64,000 nucleotides of DNA. Origin: Crotophaga sulcirostris (taxonomy: Eukaryota; Chordata; Aves; Cuculiformes; Crotophagidae). The position numbers and the translations under genes were made by a program. The notes beneath the pieces were generated by a model. That model ran no database searches, had not been told where the DNA came from, and worked only from the letters and a program-made list of their open reading frames with translations. The stretch lies in the NCBI GenBank assembly GCA_013397455.1, contig VYZB01000013.1, positions 5,033,923 to 5,097,922 of the forward strand, given 5' to 3'. Numbering within the stretch: position 1 is the stretch's first letter; every line of letters begins with the position of its first letter. Below, piece after piece: positions 48,643 to 60,440 of the stretch.

Positions 48643-49511
48643 TCCACACATCCTCCATACCTCTGTGATACCATATTTAAGGGGCTGTAAAAATAAACAC
48701 CACACAGCAGCTGTGAGAGAGAAGAATGAGAAAATGTGAAAGAAACAGCCCTGCACACATCAAGGACAGGGAATAAGGAGAGGGAGGAAGTCCCTCATGC
48801 AGTGGAACTGAGATTCCCCTGCAGCCCACAGAAAGACTGCTGTAAAGCTCATTGTCTCCCTGCAGCCCTAAGGATGACGTCAGAGCAGATATCCACACTG
48901 TAGCCCAAGTAGTATACCATGCTGGAGCAAGTGGATATAACTTGAAGGAAACTGCAAGCCGTAGAGACCTAATGATAGTGAAGGCACCTGGCAGGAGCTG
49001 CAGCCTGTGGAGAGGAGCATGTACATGTGCAAGATTTTTGGCAGGAAATTTGACCCTGTGGAAAACTCACATTGGAGCAGACTACTCCTGAAGGGCTGTA
49101 CCCAGAGGAAAGGACAGTTCATGAAGAACTGCAGCCCATGGGAAAGACCCACATTGGAATAGTTTGTGAAAGACTATCCCATGGGAAGGACCCCACAGTG
49201 GAATAAGTTAAGAGTGTGAGGAGGAAGGAGCAGCAGACGTGAAGTGTTGTGAACTGGCTGCAACCCACATTCCCCATCCCCTTGTGCTGCTTGGAGGGGT
49301 GGAGGTAGAAGAGTTAGGAATGAAGGAACAAAGTTGGACCTGGGAGAGGGGGAGCTGGAGGGAAGGTGAGTTTAATTTTGTTTTTATTTCTTGATATCTT
49401 TCTCTATTTTAATTGGCAATGAATTAAATTAATTCTCCCAAAATCGAGTCTATTCTGCCTGTGACCAGTCTCCCTATTCTTATCTTTTCATCTTATCTTC
49501 TTCCTCTGTCT
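48643..49511 (+). mobile_element. Avian ERV LTR (ERVL-like), nested in a CR1
   Basis: The most complete of three copies. It starts just before the TATA-like ACCTCTGTGATACCATATTT, has the CCTGCACACATCAAGGACAG block, an array of sub-repeats built on CTGCAGCCC..GG (about 48820-49205), and the CCCATCCCCTTGTGCTGCT block. The polyA hexamer is mutated to AATGAA (49418-49423; AATAAA in the 20494 copy). Both extreme ends are missing. It lies in + orientation between two pieces of one minus-strand CR1, so it inserted after that CR1. Open frames within it are artefacts of the repeat array. Confidence 0.83.
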
Positions 49512-50350
49512 TAGTGAGAAGACGAACTGAGAGAACAGCATTGTGGGTACCTGGAAAACAACCAAGATTAACCTTCCAGTGCCCATGCAAAAAGTAGCAG
49601 GGACAATAGTCTGAAGTCTGGAAAAGCAACATCCAAGATCCAAGTACTCAGTAAGCAGCAAATCTCTCCAGCAGCAGGTCAGTTCAGGAGTCGGGGGCTT
49701 CCACACATCAGGGAGTCACCCATTGCCACAACTCACTGATTCTTCCTGGAGCTACCACTGGGCATATAGCACAACCATCTCAGGTTTCTCCCCAAACACT
49801 GCTTCCTACCCTTAATCAGCTACCAGGGCCTATTCTGTAGCGGCAGAACTGTGAGTGAAGTAGTGTCAGAAGTCTTTGCAGCTACAGGAGTCTTTATTTG
49901 TTATCCAGTGAACGCAGTCTGGCCTGTGCCTCCTGGGCTTTTGAGTTCCCCTTTTGCAAGACCTCAGAGAAGATCCTGTCACTCTCGTTAACATCTCCCT
50001 TGGTGCTGCGCTGTCTGCTCTCCTTCCCCCACAGCTCCTTGCCCTATTGACAGACTCAATTCCCTCAGGAAGGGGCATCACCTCTGCCAGCCTCAGCTCT
50101 TCAAGAGGCACTGCACGGTCCCACAGCCCCAGGCCTGGATAGCCTTGTCCTCTCTCCGACACAGTTACACCGTGCTGAGGTTAGTTGCTGCATTTCGTGG
50201 GGACCATCTGCTGTGGCACATCAACCCTGTTTCTGATCAGCATTTCTCTGCCTTCAGCAGTGAATCCAGCTCCTTTCCATGCCCACATACTGACATCTCT
50301 CTTAGCCGTCTCTGTCGCTGCCTGTGTTGCTGTTATTGCCGTTTCATACC
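49512..50350 (-). mobile_element. CR1 LINE 5' region: ORF1 with esterase remnant
   Basis: On the minus strand, 49600-49614 encodes SDYCP within TSDYCPCYFLHGH, matching the SDYYPLLLFHVG block of the CR1 ORF1 esterase. Upstream, VEAPDS-type and ELTCCW sequence fits the block around the esterase GDSLL motif. From 49866 to 50162 a 98-codon frame with LEELRL and Arg/Cys-rich sequence probably belongs to the N-terminal part of ORF1, though similarity there is weak. The 5' boundary near 50350 is judged only from the change in base composition. Confidence 0.62.
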
Positions 50351-53300
50351 TTAAATCAAAGGGCTCTCAGTCAGATCTGCAGATCCCAAATCTTTGTTGA
50401 ATCCAAGATTTGTTCTCCTATTTCTGTTTGCACTTGTAAGGATGTAAAATATTTCTTCACTTTGAATGATTAAACTGTATTGAGTCAGGTCCAGGTTTTC
50501 TCATTTATTAAAATCCATTTGATCCAGTTCACTGTATATTGATTGTCAGTGCTTTCTTTCAATACAATGTCCCTTAGATTTGTCAAAATCTTTGTTCAAA
50601 GACACTATAATTTATGTACATAAGAATGTTTTACCTGATCTGTATAAGTTCTTAAACAAATCTGGAGAAAGAGAGCTGATATGAAATAATTTTACTTTTT
50701 GAAAAATAAAATAAAATTATTGTTATAGAATGGTGAGTGCTATAACTAGCATTTTATTATTTACATTATCATTCCTTTATCATTATTTCTGTTGTTATTT
50801 ATTTTGGTTTTACGGTGAATGAGAGGAGAATGAAGCAAAATGCCTTAGAGTATACCTTTGAGATAATTTTGATATTTGCACACAACTCATAATCATGTCA
50901 CTCAGATCTATCTGAAAATCTCACATATTTTATCTCTATTAAATATACTTAGTGATATTATTACACATATGTTCAGTCATTTTTATTAACTGGTAAGTAA
51001 AGCAGATTGAATTTTTCTCCTTTCTTCTATATTAATATATTAAATCCATATTTTAAAAAATATTTCATGAAAATGTAGTCATTACATCAACATTTATTAA
51101 GATAATATGTTGAAATAATTTGTTCCAATACAGTGTAAAGAAACATTTTCTAAGGATAAAGCAGGAAATTTTTAAGTATTTTGTTTGGCAATACCCTTTT
51201 TTGTCTCCTTAAGTTCTCACATCTCTAATTTTGATTTGTACCTAAGCAGTATTTTAAAATTCTGAAGCTTCAAAGGAAAATATTCGACATTTCCAACGGT
51301 TTTATCTTTAAAAAATATACTCAGTACATTTTTTTTAATGAAATTTGCAATCTTATTTCTAGATGAATTAGAAGATACTCTGAGGATTGAGGAGTCTGTT
51401 TACACACAATCAAGCACACAAAAACATTTTAATCTCAATGGAAGAAATTTATTTGTAGGACTGCATGAGCTCATTGATCTTCATTCTGACAAAAAAAATA
51501 GCCTCACTGACTGCAGTCAACAGGAAATTAGGTTCCTTCTCTTAAACTGAGCATATACTTCAGCGATCTGATAAACACATAATCTCTTCAACAAGCAGAT
51601 ACCATCACCAAAATTCCACACCCCCCCCAAACAGAAACCACCACAGATACACTGTACAGCATCACTTGCTTCCATCATCATCACTGCATGTTTTTATGTT
51701 GAAAAGAGAACTGAAGGTGATTGAAATGAGGTGTACTTACAATCAAGATAAGCAAGTATTGTTTATTGCGTACAATATAGTCAATGAACTGTTTGTAGAT
51801 TTTGCTAGTTCTGTCAAATAATGAGTCTTTCTAAAAGTCTATAACACAGCTTTTAAAACTTATAAAACACATTTGACAAATTTAGGAGCCGTGCAAAGCA
51901 GCTAATGTCTGCAAAGACTAATGTAGTTATAAAAGTAAACAGAGTCAACTTTGCAATATCTAACTTTTAAATAACCTACAAAAAACAGTGAAATCTCATG
52001 AAGCATTATTGTTGTGTTAGTGTTGGTATGTACCCTTCAAGATATATTTGTTTAAGTCAGTTCTGTCATTCACAGAAATCCGAGATGATGGTCCTTTTCC
52101 CCTTTTCCTTGATAGCCCACTCATTACAGCACTCACATGTATTGGTTTGACTCTTACTCAACTATATTTGGATTTGAGTGAAGGTTCACCACCTCAGAAA
52201 ACAAAGCGCTGACAAATAATTGTTGCAAATGTTTTCAAGTCTCCTCAGGTGCAACTACTTCCTTTTGCCTAAATATTTTGTGATTCTTTTAATGAAAAGC
52301 CAAAGATGGCAGTCAGAATCTAAAATGTTCCTTGTGAAACCACTTCATTGCCATTTTAAAATCTTTCCTTTTAGCATTTCATTCTTTTGAAATATCTATA
52401 AAACATAAAAACTGGAAGGTTTGTCTTTTGTTTTTTTTTATTTTTTTTAAGGTAGACATATTACCTTTCACATGCATGAGATTACAGCTAAATAATACGC
52501 TTACACATCAAAATCCCTATTTTCTTCCCTGTGTTGGGGAGAATAGAGAAGAAAGGTCAAACAAGTTTCCAGTTCTACATTTCAAGGTACCCAAAACCCA
52601 AAATCTGGGTTCTTATTAACTGGATAAATAGGGATGTCCCAGTCCCAAAAGGGGATATATATTGTAGCCGTAGATGAAATAGTTATAGCTAAGACTGCAT
52701 AAAACTAACACTTGACTGAGTAAGACTAGCACATATCCTTTAAGCATGTCAGTATCATTTTGTCAGCCTTTTGTTATCCAAGCAGGAGTCAGGTCTCAGA
52801 CCGAAAACTGAATGTTTTATGGTTATTTGTTAAATAGCTGCATTTAAAAACAAACAAAAACCCCCACACTCCCCAATTCTCCCCTCCATTCCCCAAAGGT
52901 GGATTTTTTTCCAGATTGTAGTCATACTTTTCAGAGCATTGGATGTCAGAGGTTTCTTCTAAAACTTCTAAAACTAACCCAAAGGGCTAGTGAGGTTTCT
53001 CCTGTCTATTACACTATTTTGAGTCCATTCCACAAATACTCCTGGTTTAATTTCACATAATTAACAGATTCCCTAACAGTATTGACTTTTATTTTAATTT
53101 CTTATAATATCAATTTTAAACTCAAGATATCCTCAAAGAGACAATGGGTTGTCATTAGATAAATAGTCGTCTGCTGCATATTTTATGAATGAAAGATTAC
53201 TTTTCTTAGTCTGTGATCACTAAAGGAATATGCATACAGTTTTAATTGTGAACCTTCAATATCCATTTAAAAAGTAACAGAACTAGTACAGTAATAATGT

Positions 53301-56300
53301 GATACCAATTTCATTATAACTTTTAAATTATTATCAGATCTCTATTACCACTAATGGATCTAGACTATCTACTACCAGACTTGAGCCCAAAGCCGGGTTG
53401 TTGCATAAAGTATCTAAAATAAATGCCACTAAACGCCAAAATAAAAATATAAAATAAAAATTTAATCAATGAAAATAGATAGATTAGTTCCTTGGCATTT
53501 GGAAGGAAAGTCTGGCTGTCTCAATAGTTCCTGAGGACCTAGATTCAAATCTGTATATGGAGCTGTACAGTTGTGCCCTAATGGATCTGCCAGCTACAGG
53601 ATAGCTCAGCAATTTCCATTATATTATGAACATATTCCCACTGGGTTTGATCCAATTTATTTGCAGTCAGACAAACTGGTCAACTCGCTAGCTTCTAGCA
53701 TATCCTCAGAAAACAGTCTAAGATTTCAGATGTAACTGTGACTGACCTTTCACACAACAGGAAGGTGAATCATTGCTGCTGCAGACTTGTCTCCACTCCA
53801 AGATCAGCTGCTATCAAAAAGGGTGAAAAAGTCTTCCATCTTCTTCATTTTCCATGGATGTTCAGGAAGACTTTTTTCTCACTATGGAATTTAATTTTAT
53901 CCTTCTTTTTAATTTCCTTTCTTGTCTTAACTTAAAATTAATCAATGACTTCTCTAAAAAGTGTTTGTTGTGAGTGCCTTAAAGGACTCTGGGTCATAGA
54001 CTTGATCCCAAATGTGGACTTAGCCTCCATGGAAATATTTTATCTAAAGATCTTTTCTGAGAATTTCCACCTTTGATTTCTTACATGGATAGTGATCTCA
54101 TATTCATGATTAGTTTCAGGATCTGACTTCTCAGGATCAGAGGGAAATATAGAGAGAAATGGATTTTTACTTAAAACAGTAAATCTAGAGCATACAAAGC
54201 TTTCAAACATCTATAAAAGATTGATGCTAAGCGGACATACTTAATTGTTCAAGCTGAACAAAGCAACTAAAAGCCTGGTTTGCTTCCATTGATCCCAAGT
54301 CCATGCTAAGAAAAAAAAAAAGATTAAACTTAATTTCAATATAAACTAGTGCCCTTGTTCAACTTCATTTAAAATAAATCACTATTTCCCAGCCCCTACT
54401 TTAACAAACTGTCCAAATTGTGAATTTCAGTAATTCATTAAAATAAAATACCATCAGTTCATGGTACATATATCACATTCAGTTATGGGAGGTACCAAGA
54501 CTACACGTACCAAAATTTTTTAGATTTTTCAAATAATTATTCAACTATCAAAGTGATATGATTTCTAGTAGCTCAACATATCATTTAACTCATAGTTATA
54601 TGGCTGCCTCCAGGACTCCTCTGAGAAAAAATATTAATTCTATCTAATAAAAGTTTCATTATTCTGTATAATATATAGACTATCGACTTTTCTAGGGTAA
54701 TAAATTCTTAGGGGGGTGTGGTTTTTCGCTTGTTTCCTTGTTTGTGCATTTTTTTCTAGTTACATTCTACAGAAGAGATAAAAACAGTAGTTGATCTGTA
54801 TAGTAGATTTTTGCACTTGCATAAGAATATAGAGTTCTAAATTCATACATAGAGTGTGAATTTGACCTTTATAATTACACTATATCATCTGATTCAAATA
54901 GTAGAATATACTGTAAACATTACAAACAAAATGGAAAATTTAAAGGCACAATTCTGTGATGTTGGAACTAGTGCTATGCAACATCTCATTTGAAAACTTT
55001 AAATTCCTTTTCCAAAGTTGCTTAGACTTCTTCATAATCCCTGTAGTATGGAAACTTGTGCTATGTGGAGTCCTTATGTTAGATTTTCCTTGCTCTTTTT
55101 GTCCAAGTTCGTAATAATCATATCATTCATAAACAATTCAAGGCAACAGAGTAGTTCGTGTTACTTAAAAAAAGGCTTCAGGTGACCACAGGTTTTTCTT
55201 TACTCAGTTTTCATATTAGAAAAAAAAAACCACAAAATATATCACTTATAAACACAAACCAACTACTTCTTAACTAAAAAAAACCCAACTAAACAAATAA
55301 ACAAAACCCCCCAAAAAGCAAAAAAACAAAGCAATAACTTATCTTGTTCACAATCATGGGAAATAGCTATAATTAAACAACAGAGAAATTGTTTAAGTAG
55401 CGAGCTATTGATCTGACAAGCGTATTACTTTGATGCAGTAGAAAGTGAGTTCTTGAATATAAAAAACTAGAATAACAATGAGAGAGAAGGACAGAGAGAA
55501 AAGGGGATAATTAGAAGTCTAGACATCTGGAAAGGAAAGAGATGTAAGTATTCCTTATGAAGTTAAATTTATTCACTAAAAATATTTGTTGTAGGGCTTA
55601 AATAGCTATATTACGTATTCACCCATTTTGATGTTTCCTGAAAGGATGTTTATCATACATGTAGAGAAGATCTTGGTCTTCTGAGATTGTGGACTTAGAA
55701 GATTTCCACTACTGGTAAATTTTATCTAATGGTCTCTGACCACAAGGGAATCCAAGTACGTAACTGCACACGAGCTTATGTGCACATATCTGCATTTGAT
55801 TTCTGGAGGCTTGAAACCTGAGTGTAAACTCCAATGAAAAACTTTAATTGTTCTTCTGATTCTGACTATAACTTTTCTATGTTCAGAAACTGACAGGGAT
55901 GAGCATTCTGTCAACTAACTTGGTTGCAGGGTAGTATTCAAAGGTGATTAAATGTTTGGGGGATTACAGGATCTGTGAGCTACAATAAAGTTGATCTTTT
56001 TCTCCTTTGAGAAACAGTTTAGGGAGTTTTTTGTGAAAAAAAAAAAATGAACACAGGCTTAGAAAAGTTGAAATATTAGGCATCTTTTTATGTGGCATAT
56101 ATTATAGAAATGCACAGTGCCAGCACACTGCTAGCACTTCCAATATATTCAGTGACAGTATACATTGACATATATTAGGGTTTTTTTTAATGAAATCTTT
56201 ATAATGTTCTGTTTTATTTTATCAAATAAATTTGGTTGTGAAATGAAAACAGACCAGATGGAGAAAACATACAAAAGATTTAAGGTATTTTATAAGTCTA

Positions 56301-57028
56301 ATAATTTTTTCTATCCAGTGTAGTTTTATATTATAAATCAATAACTCAAGCTATGGTCTTTATTCAAACTAATAAAGTATTTCTTACCTATGGAGAATTT
56401 ATTTTATGTAGGGATATTCTTAACAGACTCCTTATATATTAATGTCATGTGACTTCCAGTACTAATATAAGATTTCTAGAATTTAACTCCAGTTAGCAAT
56501 CAAATATATACCAAAGAAGCTCTTACTCCTTTAATTTGTTATATGTGTATAGTTCATCTGAGTTAAACGGGACTATTCACAAGAATAAAACAGTAAGTGG
56601 ATATATATTTGAAACAGTGCTCAGTTACAGATTTTTAAAAATTCTTATTGTTAGGTAAAATAACTTACTTAGCAATTATCTGCCCAAGAAGTAATTACAG
56701 CCCGTATGTTATCACACTACTTTTGGCGTATAAAATGCCCTCAAAATATTTTAAAAAGGGATCAGATGAAGTGTTGCTGTTGTTGGGGGCTTATGTTTTG
56801 GTTTTATTTGCTTTTTCTCAATATTCCCTGGAAATATAGATCTTAAATTACATCTTTTTTATTAAGAGTAACATCGTGACCCATAATATGAATGCTCAAC
56901 GTGCCCAAATCCACTTAGAGGAATTCCATTAAGTGGAAAAGTTAGGGCACTAAAATCTCAGGTTTAAAAAAAATTCCTGCTGTAATGTCAAAGCATACAG
57001 GGATGTATCTAATATGTATTTGGCACTA
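50351..57028. other. Long non-coding stretch
   Basis: About 6.7 kb of AT-rich DNA without any CR1 or LTR that I can recognise, the longest repeat-poor interval in the window. There is a run of eight C near 51622 and a C-rich stretch near 52860-52900. The part around 52075-52330 is more balanced and might be conserved. No exon supported. Confidence 0.5.
55220..55317. repeat. G-free low-complexity stretch
   Basis: Ninety-eight consecutive bases contain no G, mostly A with C runs (AAAAAAACCCAACTAAACAA). Extreme strand asymmetry; likely low-complexity DNA. Confidence 0.8.
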
Positions 57029-57098
57029 NNNNNNNNNNNNNNNNNNNNNNNNNNNNNNNNNNNNNNNNNNNNNNNNNNNNNNNNNNNNNNNNNNNNNN
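57029..57098. other. Assembly gap, 70 N
   Basis: Seventy undetermined bases. The flanks are unremarkable AT-rich DNA. Confidence 1.
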
Positions 57099-60000
57099 GG
57101 TAATTTTTAATTAGCTGAATCAAGAGTATCTATGCCATTGATGGTTTACTGTGCTAGCCACAAATAATAACCTATATATGAGTTAGAGATAAAAGAAACA
57201 TCTTTGTGCTACTGAATTCACATCATGTTGTGTGCTGCTGGCATCAGCCTCCATCAGCCTTCTCATTGCCAATCATAATTCTTTCTTTTTCTTCTTTTTT
57301 TTTTTTCTCTATTTAAGAAAATGTGAAGTACAAACTATAAATTCTCTACAGGTACTGAGCAAACTGCCTCTAAAATGTTCTTTTAATAACTTCTTCACGG
57401 AGAATAGCATGGCCTTTCAGTCAAGGATACCTCTAATTGTGTTGAATTTACTTGACATTTTTCTAGGATCTTAAGAAGTGATGAGGAAACTAAATTTGAC
57501 AATAAAGTGAAGTTTTTGACATTCACTTGGTCTCCAGTGAAGTTAGAATAGTGCTATTAAAGAACTACTCCCTCTCAGGATGCAGCAATTACTTTTCTCA
57601 ATATTTTTTATTTGCTGTATGAGATGCAGATATTATTCTCTTACAAAGATTCTAGCAACCATTTTTTTCTTCCTTTTTACTATAGAGAGGAATCATAAGT
57701 AATAGAGAACAGACAAAAGGAAGATTACTCATTGCTGAATTGCCAAAGAAAATGAATAGAATTAATCTTGAAATTATGCTCTGAAGGGAACAATCAGGTA
57801 ACATTTGGACAAGCATCTGTTGCACAGTAGGTAGTTTCTAGTAAAAATACGTAATTTATAGAGTTCCAAAACGTTTGTTCAATATATTTTAAAGTTCAAG
57901 GTCGCAGGACTAATATACAAGGAAGAATTCCTGTCAGTCCCTGGCTTCTGACTCATTCTATGACACTCAAAGACTCACCAATTTAAGACAGAACCTAATG
58001 TAAAGAGTGTTCACTGGGATCCGAATTCTTCAAACACTTGTGCAAATTAGCTGCACTGGTAATATCTGTGTGGGAAATTTGTTTAGATACGCCTAATAAA
58101 TGAAGGTCGTTAATTTTTGGTCAGTGGCTACTGCTTCATACTGAAGCAAGGAAGTCTTTATTTAGGCAATATGGTCTTGTTTTGTTATTGCCTTCAAGAA
58201 TACTACAGTTTTATGATAAAGAACTGGTGAAATCAGAATATAAAGTTTCTGTTCAAAGAGTGCTGTTAATGCTGCATATGATGTTGAGAAAACCATTCAC
58301 AACCATTTATAACCACCTCCACAATGGGAATTTAGTGTGGCAAATCTTGGTATAAGATCATTCAGCTTTTTGGTATTTAACTTCTGATCAGCTAACCATC
58401 ACCCTGAAGGAAGAGCATATAGTAATAAATTGATAAGATGAGAGACAACAGTAATGATGTTTTTGTGGTTTTGTCAGCCTGGGAAAGAAATTAACTTTGC
58501 TGTATCCCTGTACACACTTTTGATGGAGCCAAGTTTTTTTTAAAAAAATTCAAAAATTTATCTATCACACAAGGAAGTGCACACATAAAGTAGAAAAAAA
58601 ATTTTCCAAAAAAAGAAGAAAATAGGTAATTCAGAAATATACTTTTGTTTTCAATGAAGGTTAATGAAAGATCCCTCTTATATTTTAATTCCCCAATTAA
58701 TTCCATTCCCACTGTTTTTCTCCTGTTATTCCTAATTTTGTCTGGTTTATGTGGACCTTCTACTGTGCAAATTAGAAGAAGAGGGATGCGTTTTCCAGCA
58801 CAATTGGACAAATAAAACATGGTCATGAACCAGCTTTGAAATGAGAGGTGCCTGCTCCTAAAACCATCTATCTGAGCTGGAGAAAAAGAGATTTGTAAAT
58901 TGGACTAAATTGTTATTTCAAGGAAAGGGTATCAAAAACTTTGAGAATAAGATTGGCAACAGTCTCATTATGTATCATAGGGGCATTCCTCACAGGAAAA
59001 TTTTAACAGGTCTACAAGTGCAGACAAATGTCTACCCCACTAGAGAGTTTTTGTCAAGGGGTAGACAGGAAACCCATCTAAAATCTTGTAGACACTGGTC
59101 TGCTGAAAATTAGATTAGTATAAATAATAAATTNATATAAATAATAAATTTCAAATTTCACCTTTTAACCAACTGTGACAGCTTCCTCTTTCTGACCTTC
59201 CTCCTCTACCCTCACTGAAATTTTAAGAAGTTTTTTCCTTATTAGCCAAAAAAAAAAGGAAAAAAAACCTTTTTAGTTAATTCTGAATAGAAGCAATGTA
59301 GCATGCACATCCACAGAATCAAACTCTATTACCGATCTTCCTTAGTTATAAAACTGTACTGCAGAAATAAGAACTTTTCTTTAGAGATACTGACAAGGTG
59401 CAGTACTGGAAAGGCAGTCAAAATCATGACTTGTCAAAATGTTTGTACTTTCATCATTTCTCCTGGGAAAAAAAAATGCTGCAACTCAATACAAAGATAT
59501 AAATAAAACACTGCAGTACTTCAGATGCAGTTGCTTACTGCAGTTGGAGTCTATCTCCATTTAAAAATCAGATGTCAAAGATTCACATGTGATCTGGCAT
59601 AAGCCAAATGTTCTACTTGGCAGAATTGCTTAACCATGTTAATTATCTAAATTTATTGTGTACCTCTCTTTTAATTTGGAATTTTCTTGAGTACTTAATT
59701 TCATATGCTAATAAACACCTCTTCTGGACAGGTTTCTGGATGGGAGCTTGCCTCTGAGCTACAAAGATCTGATTTTATATAGGTAGATAGACTGAATTTA
59801 TTCTAATTTCTATTGCAAATCCTGGAAAGGTAGAAGCTACCAGGTCTTCTGTAGCAGAAAACAATTATAACTTTCGTCTACAAGATTAGTGTATCTAAAA
59901 GCTTAGTTGGGGTACTCACTCAGAAAATGTAGTCTGAGACCTAAAACCTACTGATAACTGAACACACAAAATAAAATCATAAGTATACAAGGAACAGAAA

Positions 60001-60122
60001 CCCAAAGCCTTTCATGTAAGAAATATTCATGAGGGATGCAAAAAAAATGTAAAAAAAAAGAAAAATAGACTTAATATTTAGTTTTTCTCTGGCAAAGGAA
60101 AATCTGGGGATATAACTTTTAA
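57099..60122. other. Non-coding, AT-rich sequence
   Basis: No repeat or gene recognised. A 111-codon minus-strand frame at 58491-58826 is Phe/Lys-rich and looks like chance. A likely assembly join at 59134 is listed separately. Confidence 0.5.
59119..59150. other. Probable unmerged contig overlap around a single N
   Basis: TATAAATAATAAATT occurs at 59119-59133 and again at 59136-59150, separated by N and A. An identical 15-base end on both sides of a lone N is what a scaffolder leaves when two overlapping contig ends are not merged. Confidence 0.7.
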
Positions 60123-60440
60123 TAGAATCACAGAATCATTTATGTGAGAAAGGACACCTTGAGATCATCCAGTTTAACTTCATTGCTCAAGCAGGTTCAT
60201 CCAAAGCAGGTTGTCCTGAAGCACGTCCAGTGGATTCTGAACATTTCCACAGATGGACACTCCTAAACCACTAATGCATTTCAGAGTCTGAATACTTTTA
60301 AAGTAAAAAGTGTTTTCTTCAGAGTGAACCTCCTGTTTTTCAGTGGTGCTCATTGTTTCTTGTTCTGTCACTGGGCACCACTGAAAAAAGTCTGGTTGCC
60401 ATTTATTTTCAGTTTTGTTCATTGGCTCCACCAAGGAAGG
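60123..60440 (-). mobile_element. CR1 LINE 3' fragment, older subfamily
   Basis: The + strand reads GAATCACAGAATCATTTATG, GAGATCATCCAGTTTAACTT, then AACCTCCTGTTTTTCAGTGG and TTCTGTCACTGGGCACCACT, the complement of the 3' UTR and ORF2 C-terminal region of a CR1 subfamily with a CACTGGGCACCACTGA block. The minus-strand 137-codon open frame at 60180-60593 overlaps it but does not read in the CR1 frame throughout, so it is not called. Confidence 0.82.

Noticed and set aside
48677..49152. Open frames on both strands with similar residues to those near 25.3 kb
   Set aside because: Same LTR family; the resemblance comes from the shared repeat, not from a gene family.
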